DNA of 64,000 nt from Streptomyces sp. 846.5 (GTDB taxonomy: Bacteria > Actinomycetota > Actinomycetes > Streptomycetales > Streptomycetaceae). Position 1 is the stretch's first letter. Every line of letters starts with the position of its first letter. Of this stretch, positions 26,531 through 34,247 are shown piece by piece. The translations under genes were made by a program, and so were the position numbers. The stretch lies in NCBI RefSeq assembly GCF_004365705.1, contig NZ_SOBN01000001.1, positions 3,458,001 through 3,522,000 of the forward strand, read 5' to 3'. Below the pieces are notes generated by a model. The model saw only the letters and a list, made by a program, of their open reading frames with translations, made no database searches and had not been told where the DNA came from.

Positions 26531-26853
26531 CGCTCACACCACCCGTACTAGCGGGATCAGTCGCGCCCCTGGAACCGTCCGGCTCCCCGGACGGCACGTG
26601 GATGCGCTTCTGATCCAGGATGATTTGCCTGCACTGTTTCCAGCAAGCGCTTCGGGCATATTCCAACATGGGGACGGTACTGCGGTGCATACTGCCCCTG
26701 CTGGTCCCCGACCCTGGATGTGCAAGGCGTTCTGGACGCGGCGGGGCCACTCAGCAGGCCCAGCACATCGATCCGTCCGCACACTCCGGAGCGTAACCGA
26801 AGTGCGCCGCAATTCTGGGAGACCGGCGGACGTCGGCAGAGATACCACCCTTC
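26531..26853. other. Intergenic region with terminator-like hairpin
   Basis: 323 bp without a convincing gene. It contains the hairpin at 26575-26594 and a less GC-rich stretch around 26610-26680 that is a likely promoter for the ATP-binding protein at 26054-26530. No regulon palindrome was found. Confidence 0.5.
26575..26594. terminator. Terminator-like hairpin
   Basis: CCGTCCGG, loop CTCC, CCGGACGG: a perfect 8-bp stem. It is about 260 bp past the stop of the acyl-CoA dehydrogenase operon, read on the minus strand. Confidence 0.5.
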
Positions 26854-27855
26854 CTACAAGTGTCCGACGGCTGCGGCGGACAGATCCTCCGCCAGCAGTT
26901 CTGTGCTCTCCGCCGCCCCGGCGAAGGACCCCTCGTACACCCAGGCCCGCTTCAGCAGCAGATGGACGTCGGCCTCCCAGGTAAACCCCATGCCCCCGTG
27001 CACCTGCAGACAGTCACGGGCGCCGCGCACCGCCGCCTGGTCCGCGAGCAGCTTCGCCCCGGCCGTCGCCACGGCCAACTCCGCCGTCGACGCACCGGCG
27101 TCGGCGCACACCGCAGCCGCCCTGACCGCCGCCCGGGCCGGCTCCGTCCGCGCCAGCATGTCCGCGCAGAGATGCTGCACCGCCTGGAACGCGCCGATCG
27201 GTTGGCCGAACTGCTCGCGTTGGCCGGCGTAGACGACGGCGGTGGCGACGGCCCGGCTCGCCACGCCGACCTGCAGTGCGGCGGTCAACAGCGACCCCTC
27301 CACCCAGAGGCGTCGGGCGTCCAGGCCGGGCAGCGGATCGCCGCTGGGCAGGGGTCCTTCGAGCTCCCACAACGGCGTCAACGGATCCACACCACGCCTG
27401 CTCCGGGCCCGGACCCGAGCCGGACTCACCGACTGCACCTCTCCAGTGACGGTGTCCGCCAGCAGCAGCGTGTCCAGCGTGGGCAGCCGCTCCACCAGCA
27501 GCGGGCCCCGTCCGGCGGGCCGGTTGCGGCAGAGTCCGGCGGCCTGGTGCAGCGGGAGCGAGGCATGCACGGTGGCGAGCTCGGTCGCCACCAACGGTCC
27601 GGGCACCAGCGCCCGTCCGACCTCCTCGAACGCCAGCACCGCCTCGGCCAGGCCGAGCCCGAGGCCGCCCTCCTGCTGTTCCGGCTTCCGGAGCGAGAAC
27701 AGTCCGGCGTCGGCGAGTTCGGACCACAGCGGGAGCCGGTCCTTGTCACTGTCTGTCATCGCGGTTCGCAGCTGCTCAGGCCCGAACCGTCCCGTCAGCA
27801 GCTCGCGCAGGCCGAGTTGCAGTGCGATCTGGTCGTCCGTCAGGCGAAAGTCCAT
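26854..27855 (-). CDS. Short acyl-CoA dehydrogenase-family subunit
   Basis: 333 residues, shorter than canonical members of about 380-400. The C-terminal helical domain has GQREQFGQPIGAFQAVQHLCADML and LQVHGGMGFTWEADVHLLLKRAWVYEGSF, whereas the middle beta domain is reduced and lacks SEPGAGSD. This is the profile of the small partner in heterotetrameric steroid-type FadE pairs. Its ATG (27853-27855) overlaps the stop of the full-length dehydrogenase by one base (TGATG), supporting co-translation as a complex. The stop is TAG at 26854. Confidence 0.87.
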   Translation of the reverse strand: MDFRLTDDQIALQLGLRELLTGRFGPEQLRTAMTDSDKDRLPLWSELADAGLFSLRKPEQQEGGLGLGLAEAVLAFEEVGRALVPGPLVATELATVHASLPLHQAAGLCRNRPAGRGPLLVERLPTLDTLLLADTVTGEVQSVSPARVRARSRRGVDPLTPLWELEGPLPSGDPLPGLDARRLWVEGSLLTAALQVGVASRAVATAVVYAGQREQFGQPIGAFQAVQHLCADMLARTEPARAAVRAAAVCADAGASTAELAVATAGAKLLADQAAVRGARDCLQVHGGMGFTWEADVHLLLKRAWVYEGSFAGAAESTELLAEDLSAAAVGHL

Positions 27856-29027
27856 CAGGCCCTCCCCGGTTTGGGCAGCCCCAGAACCCGCTGGGCCACG
27901 ATGTTCCGCTGGATCTGCGACGTGCCTGCGGCGATGGTGTAGGAGAGGCCCTGCAGCCGCTGCGCCGTCCAGTCGTCGCCCTCCCCGTCCGCCAGCACCA
28001 GCGCCCCCGAGCCGAGGACGGCCGCCGCGAGGTCGTACAACTCCTGCCGGGCCTCGGAGAAGCACAGCTTGAAGACGGACGCCCCGGGCCCGGGCACCCC
28101 ACCGCCCTGCGCCTCGGACACGTTCCACTGCACCAGCCGCCACAGCGCGCCGAACCGCGCCGCCAGCAGGCCGAGCGAGCGCCGCAGGCCCGGGTCGGCC
28201 TCCCAGACGCCGTTCCGCCGAGCCAGTCCGGCCAGTTCCACCAGCGCCCGACGGCAGGCCACCACCTCCCCGGCGAAGGCGGTGCCGCGTTCGAACGACA
28301 GGGTCACCATGGTCACCCGCCAGCCGTCGTTCTCCGCACCGACCCGGTTCGCCACCGGCACCCGCACCTCGTCGAGGAACAGTTCGGCGAACTCCGCCGT
28401 CCCCATCAGCGTCCGCAGCGGACGAACCGTCACCCCCGGCGCGTCCATCGGCAGCACCAGCCAGCTGATGCCCCGGTGCCTGGGCGCGGCGGGATCCGTC
28501 CGGACCAGCAGCTCGCACCAGTCCGCCACTTCGGCGTGCGAGGTCCACAACTTGCTGCCGCTGACGACGTAGTCGTCGCCGTCGCGCACGGCCCGGGTCC
28601 GCAGCGCCGCCAGGTCGGAGCCGGCGCCCGGCTCGCTGAAGCCCTGGCACCACACCTCCGCACCGCTGAGGATCCCGGGAAGCCAGCGGCGCCGCTGCTC
28701 GGCCGTCCCCTCGGCGGCGATGGTCGGCCCAGCATGCAGCAACCCGACGAAGTTCGCCCCTACGTACGGCGCCCCGGCCCGCTCGGTCTCCTCCAGAAAG
28801 ATCAGGTACTCGGCCGGGGTGGCCCCTTGGCCCCCCACCTCACGCGGCCAGTGCACCCCGGCGTACCCGGCGTCGTACAACCGCCGCTGCCACGCCGTGT
28901 CATAGGCCCGCCTGGCCGGCCAGTCGAGCGGGTCGGGGGGAGGCGGTAGATCCGGCAGCACCTTCCCGAGCCAGTCGCGGAGGCCACGACGGAACGCCGC
29001 CTCGGCGGGGGTGTCCTGGAGGTCCAT
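27855..29027 (-). CDS. Acyl-CoA dehydrogenase (full-type partner)
   Basis: 390 residues. N-terminal domain with YAGVHWPREVGGQGATPAEYLIFLEE, FAD domain WCQGFSEPGAGSDLAALRTRAV and SKLWTSHAEVADWCELLVRT, and C-terminal AGTSQIQRNIVAQRVLGLPKPG. It is similar in layout to the 21243 protein and probably arose by an old duplication. It is coupled to the short subunit at 26854-27855. The pair follows the amidohydrolase by 52 bp in a three-gene operon that starts at palindrome 8. Confidence 0.9.
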   Translation of the reverse strand: MDLQDTPAEAAFRRGLRDWLGKVLPDLPPPPDPLDWPARRAYDTAWQRRLYDAGYAGVHWPREVGGQGATPAEYLIFLEETERAGAPYVGANFVGLLHAGPTIAAEGTAEQRRRWLPGILSGAEVWCQGFSEPGAGSDLAALRTRAVRDGDDYVVSGSKLWTSHAEVADWCELLVRTDPAAPRHRGISWLVLPMDAPGVTVRPLRTLMGTAEFAELFLDEVRVPVANRVGAENDGWRVTMVTLSFERGTAFAGEVVACRRALVELAGLARRNGVWEADPGLRRSLGLLAARFGALWRLVQWNVSEAQGGGVPGPGASVFKLCFSEARQELYDLAAAVLGSGALVLADGEGDDWTAQRLQGLSYTIAAGTSQIQRNIVAQRVLGLPKPGRA

Positions 29028-29079
29028 GGGGGCGTCCCTTCTGGCGGGGGGTGGGGTGGTTCGGGGAGGCGGGGCGGCG

Positions 29080-30333
29080 TCACCCCCACGCCCTCCCTCC
29101 GTCCAACCCCAGCCCCAGCATCCGGATCGCGTTCCCCCGCATGATCTTGTAGACCACGTCCTTCGGCAGCCCGCGTACGTGGTCCAGGGCGACCGCTGCC
29201 GTGTCGGGCCAGGTCGAGTCGACGTGGGGGTAGTCCGTCTCGAAGGTCACGTTGTCGACGCCGACCGTGTCCAGTGAGGCGATCCCGTGCTTGTCGCGGA
29301 AGAAGCAGGCGTAGATCTGGCGGTAGTAGTACGTCGACGGCGGCTCCGGGATCAGGTCCCGCACCCCGCCCCAGGCTCGGTGCTCGCGCCAGACGTCGTC
29401 GGCGCGCTCCAGGGCGTAGGGGATCCAGCCCATCTGGCCCTCGCTGTAGGCGAGCTTCAGCGCAGGGAAGCGGACCAGTACGCCCGAGAAGAGGAAGTCC
29501 GTCATCGAGGCCATGGCGTTGTTGAAGCTCAGCGTGGCCTGGACGGCCGGTGGGGCGTCCGGGGAGGCCGCGGGCATCTGCGAGGAGGAGCCGATGTGCA
29601 TGCAGACGACGGTCCCGGTCTCCTCGCAGGCGGCGAAGAAGGGGTTCCAGTAGCCGGAGTGGATGGAGGGCAGCCCCAGGTAGGTGGGGATCTCGCTGAA
29701 GCAGACGGCGCGTACGCCGCGCGCGGCGTTGCGGCGGATCTCGGCGACGGCCAGCTCCACGTCCCAGAGGGGGATCAGGCAGAGCGGGATCAGTCGGCCG
29801 CCGCTGTCGCCGCACCACTCGTCCACCATCCAGTCGTTGTAGGCGCGGACGCAGGCCAGGGCCACCTCCTTGTCGTGCGCCTCGGCGAAGGTCTGGCCGC
29901 AGAAGCGGGGGAAGGTGGGGAAGCAGAGTGAGGCCTCGACGTGGTTGTTCTCCATGTCGTCGATGCGGGCCTTGGGGTCCCAGCAGCCCCGGCGCATCTC
30001 CTCGCGGGTGATGCCCTCCAGGGTCATCTCGTCACGGTCGAAGCCGACGGCGGCGATGTTCCGCTTGTACGGGAACTTGAGGTCCTCGTAGATCCACCAG
30101 TCGGTGGGTGGGCCGTCCGGGTCCATGGTGATCCGGTACTTGCCGCCCACGTAGGCCAGTTCGCCGATGCCCGCGCGTAGCGGCTTGGGACCCCGGTCGC
30201 GGTACTTGGCGGGCAGCCAGGTCTCGAAGAGGTTCGCGGGCTCGATCACATGGTCGTCGACGCTGACCACCTTCGGCAGGTCGTCCACGGTCGTCACCAC
30301 GTCAAGGCCCGGCTGCGGCTCGGGGTGGTCCAT
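29080..30333 (-). CDS. Amidohydrolase-family (ACMSD-like) protein
   Basis: 417 residues with a metal-dependent TIM-barrel fold. The start has VSVDDHVIEPANLFETWLP (DxH metal motif), followed by NNHVEASLCFPTFPRF, CMHIGSSSQMP and the late FETDYPHVDSTWPDT with metal-binding Asp/His. Such proteins act as hydrolases or decarboxylases of ring-cleavage products. It is the first gene of a minus-strand operon with two acyl-CoA dehydrogenase subunits. The ATG at 30333 has GGAGG about 7 nt upstream; site 8 lies 37 bp upstream. The substrate is unknown. Confidence 0.87.
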   Translation of the reverse strand: MDHPEPQPGLDVVTTVDDLPKVVSVDDHVIEPANLFETWLPAKYRDRGPKPLRAGIGELAYVGGKYRITMDPDGPPTDWWIYEDLKFPYKRNIAAVGFDRDEMTLEGITREEMRRGCWDPKARIDDMENNHVEASLCFPTFPRFCGQTFAEAHDKEVALACVRAYNDWMVDEWCGDSGGRLIPLCLIPLWDVELAVAEIRRNAARGVRAVCFSEIPTYLGLPSIHSGYWNPFFAACEETGTVVCMHIGSSSQMPAASPDAPPAVQATLSFNNAMASMTDFLFSGVLVRFPALKLAYSEGQMGWIPYALERADDVWREHRAWGGVRDLIPEPPSTYYYRQIYACFFRDKHGIASLDTVGVDNVTFETDYPHVDSTWPDTAAVALDHVRGLPKDVVYKIMRGNAIRMLGLGLDGGRAWG

Positions 30334-30369
30334 TGGTCTCCCTCCGAGGTCCGGCTGCCCGAACCCTTT

Positions 30370-30388
30370 ACCTGACGCTCCGTCAGAT
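30370..30388. promoter_or_regulatory. Regulon palindrome site 8
   Basis: ACCTGACGCTCCGTCAGAT with perfect core TGACG-CTC-CGTCA at 30373-30385. A single site serves the divergent amidohydrolase and isochorismatase-like genes. Confidence 0.74.
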
Positions 30389-30450
30389 TCAGACTAGTGA
30401 GCCGGGGTTCGAGCGGCAAGCGCCCGACCGGGTGGGAGGCGGGGGTCGGC

Positions 30451-31119
30451 ATGGCGGATGCCAGGGAGCGGTTGGAACGCCTGCTCGACCCTGCCCACAG
30501 CGCGCTGGTGACCTGCGAGTGTCAGAACGGGGTCCTGGGCGAGCAGGCGGTCTTTCCCGATCTCGCCGCGGCCGCCGAGAAGGCCGGACTGGTCGGCCAG
30601 GTCCGTTCGCTGGTCTCAGCCGCCCGTGCCGCCGGCGTCCCGGTGGTGCACTGCACGGCGGTACGGCGGCCGGACGGGCTCGGCGCGAACGCCAATGCGC
30701 GGCTGTTCGCGGCGGCGGCGCGGGTCGCGGCGGCGCACCCGGGCGCAGCGCTCACGCCCGGGAGCGAGGCGGCCGCGCTGCACCCCGACATCGGCGCGGA
30801 CCCGGCGCGGGATCTGGTCCTCCCCCGGCTGCACGGCCTCGGCCCGTTCCAGGACACCGGGTTGGCCTCGGTCCTGCGCAACCTCGGCGCGAGCACGCTG
30901 GTCTGCGTCGGGGTGTCGGTCAATGTCGCCCTGCTGGAGCTGGCCTTCGGCGCGGTGGACGCGGGCTTCCAGGTCGTCCTGCCCCGCGACGCGGTGGCGG
31001 GCACCCCGCCCGAGTACGCCGAGGCGGTGCTGACGCACACCCTGGCGCTGGTAGCCACCATCACGGACAGCGCCACCATTGCCGGCCGATGGTCGCCCAG
31101 GCCCTCGGCGCCTTCCTAG
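30451..31119 (+). CDS. Isochorismatase-like (cysteine hydrolase) family protein without the catalytic Cys
   Basis: 222 residues with the isochorismatase fold. The usual DxQN motif reads ECQNGVLG, the lysine region is replaced by LPRLHGLGPFQ, and the usual VCV block that carries the nucleophilic Cys reads GVSVNVALLELAFGAVDAGF, with Ala in its place. Like PhzD-type members it may therefore act by acid-base chemistry, or it may not be a hydrolase. The ATG at 30451 gives MADARERLERLL; the open frame upstream to 30397 is less likely. It sits between palindromes 8 and 9. Confidence 0.8.
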   Translation: MADARERLERLLDPAHSALVTCECQNGVLGEQAVFPDLAAAAEKAGLVGQVRSLVSAARAAGVPVVHCTAVRRPDGLGANANARLFAAAARVAAAHPGAALTPGSEAAALHPDIGADPARDLVLPRLHGLGPFQDTGLASVLRNLGASTLVCVGVSVNVALLELAFGAVDAGFQVVLPRDAVAGTPPEYAEAVLTHTLALVATITDSATIAGRWSPRPSAPS

Positions 31120-31159
31120 GGCTTGAGGGCCCGCGTCACCGCAGTTAGCCTCGTCACAC

Positions 31160-31178
31160 ATCTGACGATCAGTCAGGT
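31160..31178. promoter_or_regulatory. Regulon palindrome site 9
   Basis: ATCTGACGATCAGTCAGGT, core TGACG-ATC-AGTCA with one mismatch, 19 bp before the start of the acyl-CoA ligase gene. Confidence 0.72.
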
Positions 31179-31196
31179 CTCCAACGGGAGGTCCTC

Positions 31197-32834
31197 ATGC
31201 CCAGCACCGTCGCCGACGCCCGGACGCTCTGGGACCTGCTGGAGCGGCGGGTCGCCGAGACGCCCGACGCCCCGATGCTGATCCAGGAGGTCGACGCGCA
31301 GGCCGGGGACGCGCAGGCCGGGACCGACCGGGTGCTCACCTTCCGCGAGGTCCGCGACCGGGCGCTGCGGATCGCCGCCGGGCTGCAGGCCGAGTACGGC
31401 GTCGGCGAGGGCACGCCCGTCGCCTGGCAGCTGCCCACCCGGATCGAGACCGTGCTGCTCTCGCTGGCCCTGGCCCGGCTCGGCGCCGTCCAGACGCCGA
31501 TCATCGCCATCTACCGGGGCGCCGAGGTGGCGCAGATCCTCCAGGAGGCCCGGCCCGCGCTGTATCTGACCCCCGGCAACTGGCGCGACTTCGACTACAC
31601 CGCCTTCGCCGAGAAGACCGGCAGCACGCTCCCGCACCCGCCGCGCGTGGTCACCGCCTACGCCGAGTCCGACCTCCCGCTCGGCGACCCGGCCACCCTG
31701 CCGCCCCCGCCCCGGACCGACCTCTCCGACGAGCGCGCCCCGATCCGCTGGATCTACTACACCTCCGGCATCACCTCCGCCCCCAAGGGCGCCAAGCACA
31801 CCGACCGCACCCTGATCGCGGGCGGCACCGGGCTCGCTGACGCCCTCGGCATGAGCCCCGCCGACGTCGGCTCGATCGCCTTCCCCTACGCCCACATAGG
31901 CGGCCCGGACTATCTGGTCACCATGCTGGTGTACGGATTCCCGGCGCTGCTGGTCGAGGTCTTCGCGCTGCCCGAGGCGCTCCCCGCGTACCGGCGCAAC
32001 GGCGTCACCATGGCCGGCGGCTCCACCGCCTTCTACGCCGCCTTCCTCGCCGAGCAGCGCAAACTGCCGCCCGGCGAGCGGCTGCTGGCCGATCTGCGGA
32101 TCATCTCCGGCGGTGGCGCCCCGCGCCCCCCGGAGATGTACCGGGAGGTGGTCGAGGAGATGGGCTGCGTGCTGGCCCACGGCTACGGGATGACCGAGGT
32201 CCCGGCGATCTGCATGGGCTCCCCCACCGACACCCCCGAGCAGCTCGCGTACACCGAGGGGCACCCGGTCACCGGCTGCGAGGTCAGGGTGGTCCGCAGG
32301 GACGGCGACGAGGCCGCGATCGGCGAGGAGGGCGAGGTGTGGCTGCGCGGGCCGATGGTCTGCCGCGGCTACACCGATCCGGCGCTCACCGAGGAGTGCT
32401 TCGCCGTCGTCGACTCCGCCGGGCCCTGGCTGCGCACGGGTGATCTCGGTTACATCCGGGCCGACGAACATGTGGTGCTCACCGGACGGCTCAAGGACAT
32501 CATCATCCGCAAGGGTGAAAACATTTCGGCCAAGGAGATCGAGGACCTGATCTACCAGGACCCGCGGGTCGGCGCCGTCGCGGTGATCGGGCTGCCCGAC
32601 CCGGTCCGCGGTGAGCGGGTCTGCGCGGTGGTCGAACGCCGCCCCGGGGTGCGACCGCCGACGCTGGAGGAGATCGCCGAACGGCTGCGTTCGGCGGGGC
32701 TGATGGCGCAGAAGATCCCGGAGCAGCTGGAGGTGGTGGATGCGCTTCCGCTCAACGAGACGCTGCGGAAGGTACTGAAGCACCAGTTGCGCGACCTGTT
32801 CGCGGTACTGCCGTGGCAGGATCCGCAGCGCTGA
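31197..32834 (+). CDS. AMP-forming acyl-CoA synthetase (FadD-like)
   Basis: 545-residue ANL-superfamily ligase. The P-loop-like A3 motif is YYTSGITSAPKGAKHT, A5 is GYGMTEV, A7 is TGDLGYI, A8 is GRLKDIIIRKGENISAKEIE and the A10 lysine region is PLNETLRKVLK. It should activate a free acid to its CoA thioester through an acyl-adenylate. A short tandem duplication is visible near residues 33-41 (DAQAGDAQAG). The ATG at 31197 has GGGAGG 6 nt upstream. It is the last gene of the palindrome-marked set on this side and is monocistronic. Confidence 0.9.
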   Translation: MPSTVADARTLWDLLERRVAETPDAPMLIQEVDAQAGDAQAGTDRVLTFREVRDRALRIAAGLQAEYGVGEGTPVAWQLPTRIETVLLSLALARLGAVQTPIIAIYRGAEVAQILQEARPALYLTPGNWRDFDYTAFAEKTGSTLPHPPRVVTAYAESDLPLGDPATLPPPPRTDLSDERAPIRWIYYTSGITSAPKGAKHTDRTLIAGGTGLADALGMSPADVGSIAFPYAHIGGPDYLVTMLVYGFPALLVEVFALPEALPAYRRNGVTMAGGSTAFYAAFLAEQRKLPPGERLLADLRIISGGGAPRPPEMYREVVEEMGCVLAHGYGMTEVPAICMGSPTDTPEQLAYTEGHPVTGCEVRVVRRDGDEAAIGEEGEVWLRGPMVCRGYTDPALTEECFAVVDSAGPWLRTGDLGYIRADEHVVLTGRLKDIIIRKGENISAKEIEDLIYQDPRVGAVAVIGLPDPVRGERVCAVVERRPGVRPPTLEEIAERLRSAGLMAQKIPEQLEVVDALPLNETLRKVLKHQLRDLFAVLPWQDPQR

Positions 32835-33085
32835 GTCAGCACGCGGGATCACGTGCTACCCCGCCGGATGTCCGGGATGAAGGTCATCCGATCGTATGAG
32901 GCTCCCAGCTGGCATCCAGGTAGGCTCAAGTCAAGCGCGCGTCCCGGAATCGCCATGCGGCTGCGAAGAAGACCCCAGCAAGCAACCTGATGGCCTTGCG
33001 GTGCGTCTTCACCTGCGGATTCCGTCCAGCGGGGGCCTACCGGGGCCCTTGCCGACGACGGCGGGAGAATCCGGAAAGGTCAGCG

Positions 33086-34192
33086 ATGAGTCTCACAGGT
33101 ACGCCGTTCTTCGTCCTCACCATCCTCCTGGTCGTGGCGACCGTGGTGGGTCTGGTGACGGTCTGGAACCGGATACCGGGGCCGGCCCCGGCGAAGATCA
33201 CCGCGAGGGTCGGCCTGATCGTCTTCAGCCAGTTCGCAGCGGTACTGATGGTGCTGGTGTTTGTGAACAACAAGATGGGGCCGTTCTACGACACCTGGGG
33301 CTCGCTGTTCGGCCAGAACGCGAGCGTGCAGATGACCGCCTCCGGAGGGGACGGCACCGGCGGCAGGGGCGGCACCGGGGCCAGCGAGGTCTCGGCGGAG
33401 AGGCTCACCTTCACCAAGTACAACAACGACGTGCTCTCGGCGACCGCGGTCGGCCCCGCCTCGCGGATCAAGGGCGACATCTATGTGTGGCTGCCCCCGC
33501 AGTACAACGAACCGGCCTACGCGCACACCAACTTCCCGGTGCTGGAGCTGCTTCCGGGCACTCCCGGCACGCCCAAGGCCTGGTTCGGCAGCATGCACGC
33601 GGACACGGCGATGAAGACGCTGATGAGCCAGGGCAAGGTCAAGCCCATGATCCTGGTCTCGGCGAAGCTGAACATGTTCGGCGGCAGCAGGGACTCGGGC
33701 TGCGTCAACCTGCCCGGCAGCTACCAGACCGCGACCTGGCTGGCCAAGGACGTCCCGACGCTGATCCAGCACAACTTCCGGGTGTCCAGGGACCCGAAGA
33801 GCTGGGGTCTCGCGGGCTACTCGGCCGGCGGCTACTGCGCCGCCAACCTCACCGTGCAGTACCCGGAGGTCTTCCACGCCGGGGTGACCATGTCCGGCTA
33901 CAACGCCCCGGACGCCGCCGTGGTGCTCAAGGACCCCGCCCTGGCGGCCGCCAACAACCCGCTGCTGCTGCTGCAGAGGATGAAGACGCAGCCCGACATC
34001 GTGCTGATGGCCCAGGGGGTGCAGACCGACGGGGCCACCGTCGCGGACGCGAGGGCGCTGATCAAGGCGCTGCACCGGCCGGGGACCAGCCAGCTGCTGA
34101 CACTCTCCAGCGGCAGCCACGACACCACGACGTTCATCAAGGAGATGAACCCGATGCTGACCTGGATGTCGAAGCAGATCACCGGGCACTGA
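33086..34192 (+). CDS. Membrane-anchored esterase of the esterase D/antigen 85-like family
   Basis: 368 residues. Two N-terminal membrane segments (about 5-24 and 38-58) are followed by a Gly-rich linker and an extracellular alpha/beta-hydrolase domain. The nucleophile elbow is GLAGYSAGGYCAANL, and a late His is in LSSGSHDTTTFIKEM. Related proteins are esterases or mycolyl/acyl transferases of the cell surface. The ATG at 33086 has AAAGG 6 nt upstream. No regulon palindrome precedes it, so it marks the end of the catabolic region. Confidence 0.83.
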   Translation: MSLTGTPFFVLTILLVVATVVGLVTVWNRIPGPAPAKITARVGLIVFSQFAAVLMVLVFVNNKMGPFYDTWGSLFGQNASVQMTASGGDGTGGRGGTGASEVSAERLTFTKYNNDVLSATAVGPASRIKGDIYVWLPPQYNEPAYAHTNFPVLELLPGTPGTPKAWFGSMHADTAMKTLMSQGKVKPMILVSAKLNMFGGSRDSGCVNLPGSYQTATWLAKDVPTLIQHNFRVSRDPKSWGLAGYSAGGYCAANLTVQYPEVFHAGVTMSGYNAPDAAVVLKDPALAAANNPLLLLQRMKTQPDIVLMAQGVQTDGATVADARALIKALHRPGTSQLLTLSSGSHDTTTFIKEMNPMLTWMSKQITGH

Positions 34193-34247
34193 CCCGGGGA
34201 GCTGATCTCCCGTCAGTCCCCTCGGCCAGTCAGTCCTGTGATTCCCG

